Assembly (NCBI GenBank): GCA_035236585.1
Contig: CP141132.1
Coordinates: 60,485,880-60,549,879 of the forward strand
Origin: Warburgia ugandensis
Lineage: Eukaryota > Streptophyta > Magnoliopsida > Canellales > Canellaceae
Length of the DNA: 64,000 nt
Reading direction: 5' to 3'
The translations under genes and the position numbers were made by a program. A model generated the notes under the pieces. That model did no database searches. It worked only from the letters and a program-made list of their open reading frames with translations, and was not told where the DNA came from. This document shows positions 26,223 through 36,702 of the stretch, one piece after another (the first letter of the stretch is position 1; the number at the start of each line of letters is the position of its first letter).

Positions 26223-29200
26223 TTTCCCGAACTCTTATAAACAGCTCAGTTTCCTCTCCTTATACGATGTGAGACTAATTCTATGCCTTTTGCCCTAACC
26301 TAGAAGCCTATCAGCCTTCTTTTAGCTGGCCCTCATCAGCCAAGGGCTTCACACACACTCTCTCTCTTTAGGATATTGGTAGCTTGAGTCCACCTTATTA
26401 TATCAAACACATGCATGCATTTAACGTATATAACTATATATATATATATAATTGTTATATATGTGCATTGACTAATAGGCATTTCTTAGCAGTTTCACTA
26501 ATATAAATTTTTTTATTTATTATTTTACATGTTTTCTTACTAGTGAGCAATTACTAATCACATGTCCCAAGACCACACGTACTTAGCAAGCATCCCATCA
26601 TATGAGTCTTTCCATGCGAGCCCACTTGTTACTTAGTTTACTATTTTCTTCATTTTCTATCTTTTAAGTGGCCGAGGAAAGGGCTACATGTGAATCATCT
26701 CTGTCTCACGAGTGACGTCCCTTGGAAGACCTACAGCAAAAGATACACGTGGGCCCAAGATGACCATCCACACCGTTGATCTTTTACGTCCCATCCCAGG
26801 AGGACCGTTCGGATAAATCCGATGGAGAAGATTCGGGATGATGTTGGCCAAAATGATGAGCGGTTGGATGACCGCATTGCGCCAGGGATGGAGTCGGGGT
26901 TGTGCAGGGCCGAGCCGCGTTTTGCGCACTCGGCGCCTTTTAGTGTAAACAGAACACAAAAAGAAGAAGAAGAAGGAAATATAATATTCAGAGGCCTGCT
27001 TTTTCGATCTAGGTGTCACGAAGTGGTAGGATACTTAGTGGGCCCAGTAAAGCAAATATGGGTCCGGCTGTTACTTTCTTGTCTCCTCATGTGGCATTTT
27101 CTTGGAGTGATGTCTAATCTCGGGCCTGCATGGCCATCCGCTTTGAAGTGGGCCCTTCATTACTAGCAACCGGAGCAGGCTCGAAAGCTAAAGCTAAGCC
27201 GATTCCCATGCATGCATGCAGCAAAATACAAAGGTACGTATGGCAAATACATTTACATATGCATACGTTATAAATGTACATGATGGGCCCTAAGCTTTCA
27301 GTGATCTGAACCGTTTATCCACTTTGGGATAGGGGTCGATGTTGATGGTTTGGTGTCACTGGAAGAGGGGGCCATAGCTTTAGGGAGTGTTCTTTCCTAT
27401 GGAATTAGTTACCCTATCATGTATAATCAATATGTGTAATTAGAATCATGTAGTTGAATTCAACGACTAGAGGTACAATCTTTTGGTATTTTTGTTATGC
27501 AGGACCCCTTAATTTGGATTACATCTGTTAGTTATATCACCAATGTAACTAATACACAATTCATAAACAGCCTTAATTCATCATCGGCATCAAGATCTTA
27601 TCTTCAATTAGAGGTTGGGCACATGAATCGTGTTCCTCCATTCCTCTCTATTGAGTGTCTTGACTTAATTGTTTTAAATATTTTCTCATCACTTATATCC
27701 ACGTTCATTTCCTCTTGTCCTTTCAAAAAGTTTGACTTGAATGGCCTCACTCTTTTTAACCAGTATTATTGGATATGTCGAAACCACCCCCTTAATTACT
27801 ACTAAAATAGACAAAGTTATTGAGCAAAAGCATGGCGCAACAAGGAGCATCTCCTGTAGCAGGCCTTGGTTCAGAGACTGGTCATGGGCGCGTGTCTCCA
27901 ATAATGAATTAAGAAATAAGTACATAACTATTGTTTGGTGCTTAACATTGTAGATCTTCTTCTGTGAGTGGATTTTAAAGATGATTAAAAGATAATAAAT
28001 GATGACTTAAGGTCCAATTCTATGGTTGAATGGTAGAAAATGTTTGAAGTTAGTGATTTTCATGTTGCTATGGTTGAATGGAGTGATTTTCCGTGTCTTG
28101 CTCTTTAACGAGTCAAGCCATCCTAGGAAGAGGATCATTTGACATCATACAAGTGGGTTGTTGGGGCATCCCACAGTCCCGTTAAGCTTCTAAAGATTCA
28201 AGAATTAATTTTCACGCTATTTACTCCATGATGACTCACACTTAATCTCTGTTTCCACTTTTCGTAAATATAACACTAATGGGGCCCATCAGGATAGGAG
28301 CTTCCCATACAGCGCCCTATTTTATACATAGTGGGTCCCGCCTTTCGTCGATCAGACCCGTTTATCTAATTTGCTCGACTTCTCCAATATCCTGCATCCT
28401 AAACATGACAATGAGTAGATGTTTCCAATGCCCCAAAGATACGCTACTCTAGACTCGTCCAATTCACACAATTTTGGAGAAAAATCTGATGAACAGGTCT
28501 GAATTCGTCTTGTCGTGCAGCACAATAGGGTTCTAAAAATTTGTTTTTCTTGAATGATAATCAATTTTGAAAATTATTTGAACTGATAAGCTAATTGTTA
28601 ATGAATTGAGAGAAAAAAGGGAACAATGGTGTCATATTATCAAAGCTAAGATTTTAAGGAGCAAAAGTGAGATGCTTTCCGAGAACTTAATTGTAAATAG
28701 AAAATATTTAAGGGCGTAGGTAGTGCACTGTGTGGAATATGGTCCCTCATTTTTTTCTCCTATTTCTAAATCCCATTTCAATGTTCAATCAATTCCATCC
28801 AAATTATTTCAAGATGTTTTTTTTTTTGGGTTGAAGCTGAAATTATCATTCATAAAAGATTACAATTACAATAAAGGAGGGCTTAGGACGGAGAAAAAAA
28901 CAAGTTGGGGTTGCTCATGTCAAAGCTGGGGGCCACATGGCAGCTTACAATGTGATCGCGTCCTACTCTAGCATTCACCAGTGTCAAGATAGAGAAGTCA
29001 AAACTCAACACCTCTCTCTTTCGTGGAAAAGCTGCCTTTGTGTTTACCTACGAAAATGCAGTGGCATCAACCGTAATTCAAATGAAAGATAAAGGTTTTC
29101 TACAACAAAGGAACCAATCAAAAGAGATGCTTTGAGAAAAGAAAGCCGGGAAAAGCAGGGGCGTTTCGGTAAAAGAACTAGCCTTCTATCGCACTCGAAG

Positions 29201-29300
29201 CAGTCCGAGCCAAAAGCGTCCCGACCATGCCCGAACCTATGTCCTAACCTCCCAACCGAACCTAAACCTCGCGGTTCGTCGCGTCTTTACACACTAGTAA
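26223..29300. other. Intergenic DNA upstream of the host gene
   Basis: No recognisable gene lies on either strand. Composition becomes more balanced from 26680 onward (for example CGGGGTTGTGCAGGGCCGAG near 26895), unlike the surrounding transposon DNA, so this may be older single-copy or promoter sequence. Open frames at 26684-27166 on both strands overlap and match no family I know. Confidence 0.4.
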
Positions 29301-29501
29301 GAGAGGGAGGGAGAGAGAGAGAGACTGCGTCTGAACGAAACCTGTGGGAACACAGAACCGAAGATCGCGGACTTAACAACAAAAGAGTTCCGACTCTAGG
29401 CGGCGCACACTTACTTATCCTGCGCATCCCTCCTTGTCCTATCTCTTTCTCTAACTTTTTCCCATTTCTATTCACTTTCAGACCTTCAATCTCTGGCTTT
29501 A

Positions 29502-29548
29502 ATGGCGTCTCCAAGAAAATTTTCGTAATGCGCGCTTTTCTCCTCTAA
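29502..29548 (+). other. Two overlapping upstream ORFs (8 and 6 codons)
   Basis: An ATG at 29502 opens eight codons and stops at TAA 29526-29528. The last A of that stop is the first base of the next ATG (29528), which opens six codons ending TAA at 29546-29548. The TAATG overlap is the arrangement used for termination-reinitiation. Relevance depends on whether transcription starts upstream of 29502, which the sequence does not show. Confidence 0.35.
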
Positions 29549-29701
29549 AAGAAATCTGTTTCCTGCTCAATCTCCTACTTTCTTCACCTTTAGCTTCTGA
29601 ATTACACACACACACACACACACACTCTCTCTCGCTGTCAAGAAACAATATTCTTGGTTCTTGTTAGTTTTCCTCATTTCCCCAAGAGTTAGGGTCTGAA
29701 A

Positions 29702-29707
29702 ATGTGA
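29702..29707 (+). promoter_or_regulatory. Start-stop upstream ORF (ATGTGA)
   Basis: ATG is followed at once by TGA, 15 bases before the main start codon at 29723. The context GAAAATGTG has an A at -3, reasonable for plant initiation. This close to the main ATG it is almost certainly within the 5' UTR. Minimal start-stop ORFs can stall or dissociate ribosomes in plants; an effect here is inference. Confidence 0.5.
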
Positions 29708-29722
29708 AAGAAGCTAAAGATC

Positions 29723-29830
29723 ATGGCTGGTAATGGCGGAGGAAACAGTACAAGGAGTGCGGGAGCATCTATCAGTGCTGCCGCGACTGCTATTGGCTCG
29801 GCGGAGACGATATTTCGGCCCCAGGAACGG
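29723..29830 (+). other. Exon 1 coding part (36 codons)
   Basis: Starts MAGNGGGNSTRSAG and ends ...IFRPQER at donor GTATGT (29831). Exon 1 supplies the AAATAI segment that precedes the RRW box in relatives, which supports this exon over an ATG at 32401. The 32401 ATG lies upstream of the exon 2 acceptor, in intron 1. Confidence 0.85.
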
Positions 29831-32800
29831 GTATGTTGTGTTTTGCTTTCATTAGAGTGAAATATTTCTGTTCTGAGGTGGATTTTTTGTGGTAATTTGT
29901 ATTAGATTTGAGTTTTTTTTTATTTTTATTGGAAGATTGTTTTATGTGGTTTTCGGGAACTGATGTTTGCTGCTTTCGTTGTTAGATCTAGGGTGTTAAA
30001 ATGAAATGTACGGGTTGTTTGTTATGTTTGAAGACTTAGGGTTAGAGTTTAGCTGAAATCTGGTGTTTTATTAGGAGTTGAGCTGGTTAGCTTTGTAATT
30101 GGAGAGAAAGAAGCTGGACAACGTTTTGATAAACCGAGATGTGGTTTATTAGAAATGGAGGTGAAATGTCGTGATTTGCTGTGGAATGGAGAGAGGGAAA
30201 GGTCTGATTTTCTCTAGATGGACTCGGTTTGCAGTAGAATTTCGACGTTGAACCTGCAAATAATCTTTGTTTTCTTTTTCTTTTTTTCAGTTTTCTGGGT
30301 TTGATCTGCATGCAAGAGGTTTTCGTTATTTGTTTCTCCAGTTCTCTTAGGCATTATGGAAGGGAATCCAAGTGGGATCCATATAACTCTATGATTTCAA
30401 TGTCAAAATGAACTGATTTATTTGCGGAATTGAGGAAACTGCCCTGGTGAAGGTTTTTTTTTTTTTTTTTTCCTTAATAAGAATGATATTTGCGTTCTCT
30501 TTAATTTGGGTGGAATCGGTACAGGCTTTAGTCGTTTCTATTTATCACCATTTGGTTGTTCTCATTCTTTGGAGAATAGACTTTGGTCAATCTGGCGGAG
30601 TAAGTGTGATCCCAAGAGGGGGGGTTGTGAATTGGGCCTAGTTAGAAAATTTAAGAACTTAAACCTTGAGTGCAAAAAAGATTGGAAAGCAAACAACTAC
30701 AAAAACACGGAGATTTATAGAGATTCAGCCAGCCTATCTCCAATTCCTACTTCCTCTCTCTCAATGATATACCCTTCTTGAGTCCTCCACTAATTCCAGT
30801 GAGAATTTACACCCCAAGTTGACTGTGTGCTTGTACGCTTAAGATTGAGGGCTCACTATACTTGATCAACCAAAGAACAACCCCCGTTTCTCACAATCAC
30901 AAGAAACAACACCCGTTCCTCAAGAGAGAGAACCCTCTATTTCAAATACAAGAAATAAAAAAGAAAACTTCTCTTTTGAAATACAATTCAAATATGAAGG
31001 TTAAGAGAAGAGACTAAGAATAAAATCACTGGATAATAAGAGTGAATGTCTCCAGTACATGCTGAAGATGAATCTGGAACTTTATTGCTGAGCTTTGAGC
31101 AGGAGATTCATAGTTATCAACATAAAAAAATTGATCTTCAATGATGGCACAATTGCTTCTTTGATGTGCTTAAAGAGCTTGATGAGTAACTTGAATTTCT
31201 TCATCTAAGCTTCCACTTTATCAAAAAAACCATAGAGAAAAAGAATAATAATATTCATGCTTAATTTATTCAGCATACTAGCCTCTATATAAAGAGGAAA
31301 CAACAGCAGAGGATCAGATCTGACCTGATTACACCAAACAAGGAAACAAGCCAGCTTGAGACAGATTTGCTATATCTGTCTAATTACACAAAATCAGGAA
31401 ATAAACAAAAACTGGAAACTAAAAGATCTGCTATCCTATGCAGTATCTTGCAATGTAGCCCGTGCTCTTATTCTGTATGTTCATGTGGTATGGATGTGTT
31501 AGGCGAAGCCTATGTGGGCGCGGCCTATGGGCTGAGCGAGCTATCTGGTGTGTGAGCTACGGGTAAGGGACCTTGGATTTGGAATGAGTATTAACTGCAA
31601 GTGATATGAGTGTAGTGAGACACTCTTAGGGCTTGATTTTGCATGGTGCCCTATTCCTCATGACATGCATGTATATTGTGATGTGGATATAGATTCTTAT
31701 TTACTTTTGACGGATGCATATTCGTTGTATTGCTCATGCCTTGCATGTCATGGTGGTTTGATTTGATATGGATTTATTAAGGCAAAAAGCATGTTTTGAT
31801 TATTATTGTTTCGTTCAGACTAATGGGCTACTATGCTGCAATGGTCATAACTTTGTCGTGCAATGACTGATTTGAGTAACTTAGATGTGTTGTAAAGCTC
31901 TTTCAGTGCTCTATGCAACGACTGTTGCTGATTTTCAAGATATAGTATCCAGCTTTAGGCTCATAGTAATGGAGAATTGTTTGATGTGTCTTTAGATCAG
32001 GTTACCTTAATTCCTTACCAAATGCTAGCTGATGTTGTAAAGAGTTAGTGGGATGATTCGTAAGTGATCTTCTTCATAACTATGCTGTTGATGAGCTAAC
32101 TGCTGGTGCTAAATAAGCCTTCACATTTATGCACAATCACACTGTGGTTGCATTTCCTGAATCTCAGGGCTGGATAGGTTTGGTATAGTTTCCACTTGAA
32201 GAGGAAATATTTAATTAATGAAAAACAGCTCATGGTAACCTTGCTGCCATATAGCTTCCTGTGAGCTAGTTTAGTATGTGGAATTGGAGCCTTGAAACAA
32301 TTGGATATTATGCCATAATTCCTCAAAATTTGGTGGGTAGATAATATGCTATTTGTGAAAAATTCTTGTAGCTGAATTCTATAGTTCGTTTCAATTTTCA
32401 ATGTGCTTTAGCTTCAGGTATTTGATTAAATCCAACCAAACAGCTCACAATCTACTTTGGCAGCGGAGAAGATGGAGAGGTTGCTGGGTTGGCTTTTCGT
32501 GCTTTGGATCACAGAAGGGACAGAAACGTATTGTTCCAGCAAATCATATACTGGATGGAAACCCGTCTGTGAATCGTGCCAATGGATCTCAGCCAGCTGG
32601 GTCGTCTAATCAAACCACAACACTGACGCCTTCTCTTCTTGCTCCACCATCCTCACCAGCTTCCTTTACAAATTCTGCCCTTCCTTCAACCGCCCAATCA
32701 CCCAATTGTTTTCTGTCATTGTCTGCGAATTCCCCTGGAGGACCATCAACAAATATGTTTGCCACAGGGCCATTTGCCCATGAAACACAACTGGTTTCTC

Positions 32801-34334
32801 CACCTGTTTTTTCAACCTTTACAACAGAGCCATCTACTGCACCTCTCACTCCACCACCAGAGTTGAATCACCATACTACTCCGTCCTCTCCAGATGTGCC
32901 ATTTGCTCAGTTTCTTTCATCATCCCTGGATCTTACGAGTGCTGGGAAGGACAATGGCATGCCTTTCACGTCAGCAGGTTATGCTACTGCAAGCGATCTT
33001 CAGGCAACATATCCTCTTTATCCTGGAAGCCCTGCCAGCAGTCTCATTTCCCCAGTGTCAGCATCACACAGTGATGGGTTGTCTTCATCTTTTCCTGAAT
33101 GGGAGTTGCCTGCACAATGGGGGACTTCAGTTTCTGCTCAAGATGCTCACTACCCCAGGAATGGTTCCTCTAAGTTGTTTGGACATGATACTGCTACATC
33201 CAGGAATTTCATGATGTCACAAGATTCTAGTTTATTTTGCCCTGCAACATCTGCACATTTTTATCTGGATCAGGCCCAGCAGTCTTTTTCTTCCTATCCA
33301 CACAGTGGAGGGAGGATAAGTTTCTCCAAGGAAGCGGATGCTTGCTCCAGTGGAGGAAATACCCATCAAAATAGACACAGTAAAGCGTGCAAAACTGATG
33401 TTGAGGAAATTGAAGCTTACAGAGCATCGTTTGGGTTTAGTGCAGATGAAATTATCAGTACGCCACACTATGTGGAAATTTCTGATGTAGATGACTCCTT
33501 TACCATGGCCCCATTTGCCCCCAAAGACGGTATGGAACAATGTGCATTGTCTGAAATGCTGAACAGAGGAGAAAATTTTCAGATGGCACCACCGAACTTA
33601 TTGGATGCAAAAAATCTGATGCCGGCACCAAATAACATTGTTCACAAAACTGAGGATAAGGTGCAGAAAGACTCCTGCAATGGATGCCCAGGTGATTCAT
33701 CTTACTAGATTTTAGGTGCACGGGTGTGCTTTTTATATAAAATATGAAATACACTACATCATATTTCTAATTTGTAGTTTGCCTTATAATCATGAAATTT
33801 AGTGAGCATCTGGAAACCGTATGCCCTTGACTGTTTAAATTTTGATTTGTTGTTTGCCTCATATCATTGATTGTATCCATATTGCTTGTTTTTGTAGCAT
33901 ATGAGGTGAAACTGGATGAAGAAACTAACATTAGGATAAGAGATAAATTTTGCATGATTTTCACATTTTGTTTCTCCAAAATACTTCTGCCAATGATCTG
34001 ATGTTGAGTTACATAACCCATCTCTCTGAGTTGTATCTCTACTGGTTAGTCTAAACTGTTAGTGAAATATAAAGAGTTACCTTCCCATGATTGTGGGCAG
34101 TAATCGTCTTGTGTATTTGCCTCAGATCCTGTAAGTAAGCCATCCGGAGATATTCCTGTTCCAAATGATTCCAACAATCATATACAAACAAGTGAAGATG
34201 AACTCATTGCAAAAGTAGCAGAGGCCAAAGTGGGCAAGAGGAATCGCTCATCAGGCATTATATCAGTCTCGGATGCAGAAATTGATTACAGAAGAGGGAG
34301 GAGTATGAAAGAAAGAAACGGAGATCTTGCGTGA
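29723..34334 (+). CDS. At1g76660-like proline/serine-rich protein (3 exons, 514 aa)
   Basis: Join 29723-29830, 32464-33691, 34126-34334; 1545 nt including the TGA, phases 0 and 1. Both introns are GT-AG (CGG|GTATGT...TTGGCAG|CGG and CCCAG|GTGATT...CCTCAG|ATCCTG). The protein resembles the uncharacterised Arabidopsis protein At1g76660 and the related 'hydroxyproline-rich glycoprotein' group. Visible landmarks: an AAATAI segment near residue 20 in exon 1; basic-aromatic RRRWRGCWVGFSCFGS (37-52) followed by QKGQKRIVP; LLAPPSSPASF (94-104); a Pro/Ser/Thr-rich core including HETQLVSPPVFSTF and TPPPE (about 136-169); SSPDVPFAQFL; EEIEAYRASFGFSADEII (about 370-387); and the C-terminal SDAEIDYRRGRSMKE. 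There is no signal peptide or membrane segment, so despite the group name it looks soluble and intracellular. Biochemical function is unknown. The frame is intact, and no other gene is close enough to suggest a partner. Confidence 0.9.
29831..32463 (+). other. Intron 1 (2633 bp) with repeat-derived insertions
   Basis: Donor GTATGT, acceptor TACTTTGGCAG. From about 30597 to 31560 it contains repeat sequence with the CCCAAGAGGGGGGGTT landmark (30611) seen also at 4884. Around 31640-31780, text such as TGCCTTGCATGTCATGGTGG resembles the reverse complement of D-family LTR sequence (compare 23815-23850), so a small D fragment may follow. Short open frames in the intron are not coding. Confidence 0.7.
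30597..31560 (+). repeat. Repeat insertion in intron 1 (CAAGAGGGGGG family)
   Basis: Similar in layout to 4878-5520: the landmark CCCAAGAGGGGG and GTGAATTGGG, then AAGAACTTAAACC, then GACTGTGTGCTTG about 200 bases on (30823; compare GACTCTGTGCTAG at 5104). It is non-coding. Both ends are uncertain and no target-site duplication was found. Confidence 0.45.
32464..33691 (+). other. Exon 2 (main coding exon)
   Basis: 1228 nt encode residues 37-446 approximately, holding the RRW box, the LLAPPSSPASF and TPPPE motifs and the EAYRASFGFSADEII block. It ends one base into a codon (CCA G|GT). Reading through the donor would add only five codons and a stop at 33706. Confidence 0.9.
34126..34334 (+). 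other. Exon 3 (C-terminal 69 codons plus stop)
   Basis: Acceptor TTTGCCTCAG; the join restores GAT at the junction. It encodes ...DELIAKVAEAKVGKRNRSS... and the conserved SDAEIDYRRGRSMKE end, then stops at TGA 34332-34334. It shares phase with exon 2 and matches the C-terminus of relatives. Confidence 0.9.
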
Positions 34335-34950
34335 TGATAATTGCCATTAAATGGGGTGCCTGCTTGTACTAATTTATAGGTTACTTATCTTCATACTGGG
34401 ATGTTGAGAATTTGTTTGAGGTTGATCTCTTAGATGTAGAATGATCTAACTTCATCTGTTTCGTTGGGGGATTCCTTTTTTTTTCCCATTTTTTTGTTGA
34501 GTTCCAATTCCTGGTGGTCTGTTGATATGTGAAGTGCGACATCTATTTTCCCATAAGTCTGTATTTGGCCTCAGCTTTCAGTTTAAGAAAGTATTCCCCG
34601 CAACCAATCGTACAGGCTTTTGTATTACTGAATGCTCCGTTTCTCGTGTCCCAATCAAATGCCATGGAGATATAACTATGGTAATAAGAATCATAGGATT
34701 CTTGTGGTTTCATTTGCGTGTTTGAGGATGATTTGTTCGTTGAGTCACGCTTGTAAACGTGGAAATCTTTAGTCGTACTTTGTCTGTGCTAGGCTACCTT
34801 ATGTTATTGTTTCAATCCCTTGTACTGAATTCCCTCAGTTGCACCCAACTGTTGTTTTACGGACAGGGAAGTGGAGGTCTGAACAACTACTAGTTTCTGG
34901 TTTAAAATGGTTGGTGAACCACAATATCGATGGTTGTAATACTGAGCTCT
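34335..34950 (+). other. 3' UTR and downstream DNA of the host gene
   Basis: Follows the stop codon with no further exon apparent. Several T-rich stretches (34476-34500) and AATAAG-like words occur, but no clear canonical AATAAA poly(A) signal stands out. The transcript end cannot be placed. Confidence 0.4.
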
Positions 34951-34954
34951 TTCT

Positions 34955-35067
34955 AAGGGTCAATTGTAAACAACCTTGCCTTGTATTTTGTAAGAGGTTA
35001 TTTCTATACTTTGAACCCATGACTTCAAGGTCATGCGACGACAACTCTACTATTGTGCTAAGGCTCT
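34955..35067 (-). mobile_element. Degenerate Au-like SINE
   Basis: On the minus strand it begins GAGCCTTAGCACAATAGTAG (box A-like TTAGCACAATAGT), has a box B-like ATGGGTTCAAAGT after GACCTTGAAGTCAT, then CCTCTTACAAAATACAAGGC and ends near TTTACAATTGACCC. This order matches the plant Au SINE, a tRNA-related family widespread in angiosperms. It is diverged and presumably inactive. It lies about 0.6 kb past the host gene's stop codon. Confidence 0.75.
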
Positions 35068-35689
35068 TCCACAGACTATAACTGCTCATACATTGTTCTT
35101 AGCTAAAACTATAACTGCTCTTAGATTGTTGGTATCTGGTTAGCTGCTTTTAACCAGTAAAAGTTGGTTTTCGTTACCACCTTATAATCTAGTTGCTAAT
35201 TCTCTAGATCCTATTGAATTTGAGGTGCTTTGAAGATGGTGAGGTATCCTGGGTTAGTAGAAGCACACATCTGATGGATATTGGGTTTAGTATATGCACC
35301 GGATACTGTTTTTATGAATATCTATAAAACTGGCTAGGACATCTTTCTCCTATATGTAAGCCATTCATAATGTTTGCTCCACCTTATTTAGGGTAGGGTG
35401 CACATGAAGAACACGCCATTCGGATGATTGAGATTACTATTCTTTTCAGTTTTAAGTATCAAAATAACGATTTTCAACTTAAAAAATATGCTATGATCAT
35501 CGAATTGGCGAGACTTTTGGTACATAGGTGATCCAAGGCAGGCTCAATAAGGTGAAATGGATTAGATTTGCGGGTTAGATCCTCCGAAGATCATGCCCAT
35601 ACTGTAAACATTGGAGTGTTTCCCATGGAGATGCATTTTTTTGTTTTTTGCTGTCTCTCTAGTCAATGTCGGTCCCAAGCTCGGATGAA

Positions 35690-36035
35690 AAAGGAGGAGG
35701 GTCTTGAGTCAGATGCCAGCCGGCAAGGGAGAAGTTGAAGATGATTTTGTTATTTCTTTCTTACAAATGAATATACAGTTGTATATTAGTTTGTGAGGCC
35801 AACCTCGGTGCACGAAGCTCCCGCCTATGTAGGGTCCGAGGAAGTTTGTGAGGAAGAAATGAAAATCATTTTCAGTTTCTTAAAATATGGCCACCCTTGA
35901 GTTAGGTGGCTAGCCGGCAAGGGTGAAGCTGAAGATGATTTTGTTATTTCTCTTTTGCTTGCAAATGAATATGCATTTGTATATTAGTTTATAAGGAAGA
36001 AATAAAAATCATCTTCAGCTTTTTAAAACTATGGC
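35690..36035. repeat. Two tandem hairpin units, 194-bp period
   Basis: Unit 1 starts near AGCCGGCAAGGG at 35718 and unit 2 at 35912. Each begins GAAG(T/C)TGAAGATGATTTTG followed by TTATTTCT and closes with its approximate reverse complement (GAAGAAAT-AAAATCAT-TTCAG-TTT). Unit 2's arms are about 26 bp with one indel around a loop containing CAAATGAATATGCATTTG, itself palindromic. Unit 1 has extra DNA in the loop resembling an Au SINE 3' part. This is a foldback element that has been duplicated. Confidence 0.75.
35789..35835 (-). repeat. Au SINE 3'-part-like fragment in the hairpin loop
   Basis: GAGGCCAACCTCGGTGCACG followed by AAGCTCCCGCCTATGTAGGG matches the sequence usually found at the 3' side of Au-like SINEs read on the opposite strand. 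The box A/B part is absent. It sits inside the loop of hairpin unit 1 only. Confidence 0.45.
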
Positions 36036-36075
36036 AACCCAAACATGACATGAATAGAAAATTGACATTCCCTCA

Positions 36076-36292
36076 AGCTAGGGCATCCCTCATAAGCGAC
36101 GTGTTGCATCGGATCTCGGGTGCAGTGAAAAATAGGCAAGGGTTGCTAATGCGTTCTCTTAGAAGCAACGCGCTACATCGGATCCCTGGTGTAGTGAAAA
36201 ATGGGCAAGGGTTGCTAGAGCATCCCCTCACAAGCGACTCGCTCCATCAGAACCCAAGTTCACTGAAAAGTGGACATGGGTCTATAAGTGAC
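36076..36292 (+). repeat. 69-bp tandem repeat (about 3 copies)
   Basis: Units at 36094, 36163 and 36232 start AAGCGAC/AAGCAAC and contain CATCGGATC, GTAGTGAAAAATGGGCAAGG and GTTGCTAGAGCATCC. A partial unit precedes at 36076. The period of 69 bp equals 23 codons, which keeps an open frame (36050-36325) by arithmetic alone. The array runs straight into a truncated RTE LINE, so it could be part of that element's 5' region or an older neighbour. Confidence 0.85.
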
Positions 36293-36702
36293 CATGTTCT
36301 ATGGATCAGAGTGTTAGACAGTTAAGGAACATAGTGTGGCAGAAATGAGGATGTTGAGATGGATGAGTGGTAAGATAAGAAAGAATAGAATTAGAAATGA
36401 AAATATTAGAGAAAAGTTAGGGTTAGCACCAATAGGTAACAAGATGAGAGAGATTAGACTTAGATGGTTTAGATATGTTCGAAGGAGACCAACAACGGCA
36501 CCAGCTAGGAGTGAGGCAATACAAGTAGAAGGTTCTAAAAGGGCAAGGAGAATGCTCAAAAGAACGTGGATAGAAGTGGCGAGGAAAGATTTAAAAACTT
36601 TGGGACTAAATGAAGCCATGATATTTAATACAATGGAATGGAGGAATAAGATTCATGTGGCTGATTCCTAATTAGGATAAGGTCTTGATGATGATGATGA
36701 TG
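36293..36702 (+). mobile_element. 5'-truncated RTE-clade LINE, copy R1
   Basis: The sequence aligns with the last ~430 bp of the longer copy at 37517-39980. Shared parts are GACAGTTAAGGAACAT, GAGGATGTTGAGAT, the frame encoding RNKIRNEN-like and RLRWFRYVRRRP residues, AAGAACGTGGATAGAAGTGG and the end GATAAGGTCTTGATGATG with its (GAT)n tail. R1 keeps an open frame where R2 has stops, so it comes from a separate insertion and is not a duplicate of R2. It contains only the C-terminal tail of the LINE protein and no reverse transcriptase. Confidence 0.85.

Larger units (their letters stand above)
29301..29722 (+). promoter_or_regulatory. Probable core promoter and 5' UTR of the host gene
   Basis: The 420 bp before the start codon hold a GA repeat (about 29306-29323), pyrimidine-rich stretches (29425-29465, 29533-29590) and an (AC)n(TC)n microsatellite at about 29605-29634. 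Such GA/CT tracts are common in plant core promoters and leaders. I see no convincing TATA box, so the transcription start cannot be placed. Several upstream ATGs are described separately. Confidence 0.5.

Noticed and set aside
26684-27166. Possible gene on either strand at 26.7-27.2 kb
   Set aside because: The two frames overlap on opposite strands, contain no domain and have no splice-supported extension. Better composition alone is not enough.
32401-32463. ATG at 32401 as the start of the host protein
   Set aside because: The 21 codons before the RRW box do not resemble the family. A good splice acceptor (TTGGCAG) at 32463 joins in phase to exon 1, whose AAATAI segment does.
36050-36325. 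91-codon frame over the 69-bp repeat
   Set aside because: The frame is open because the repeat length is a multiple of three. There is no protein similarity or start context.
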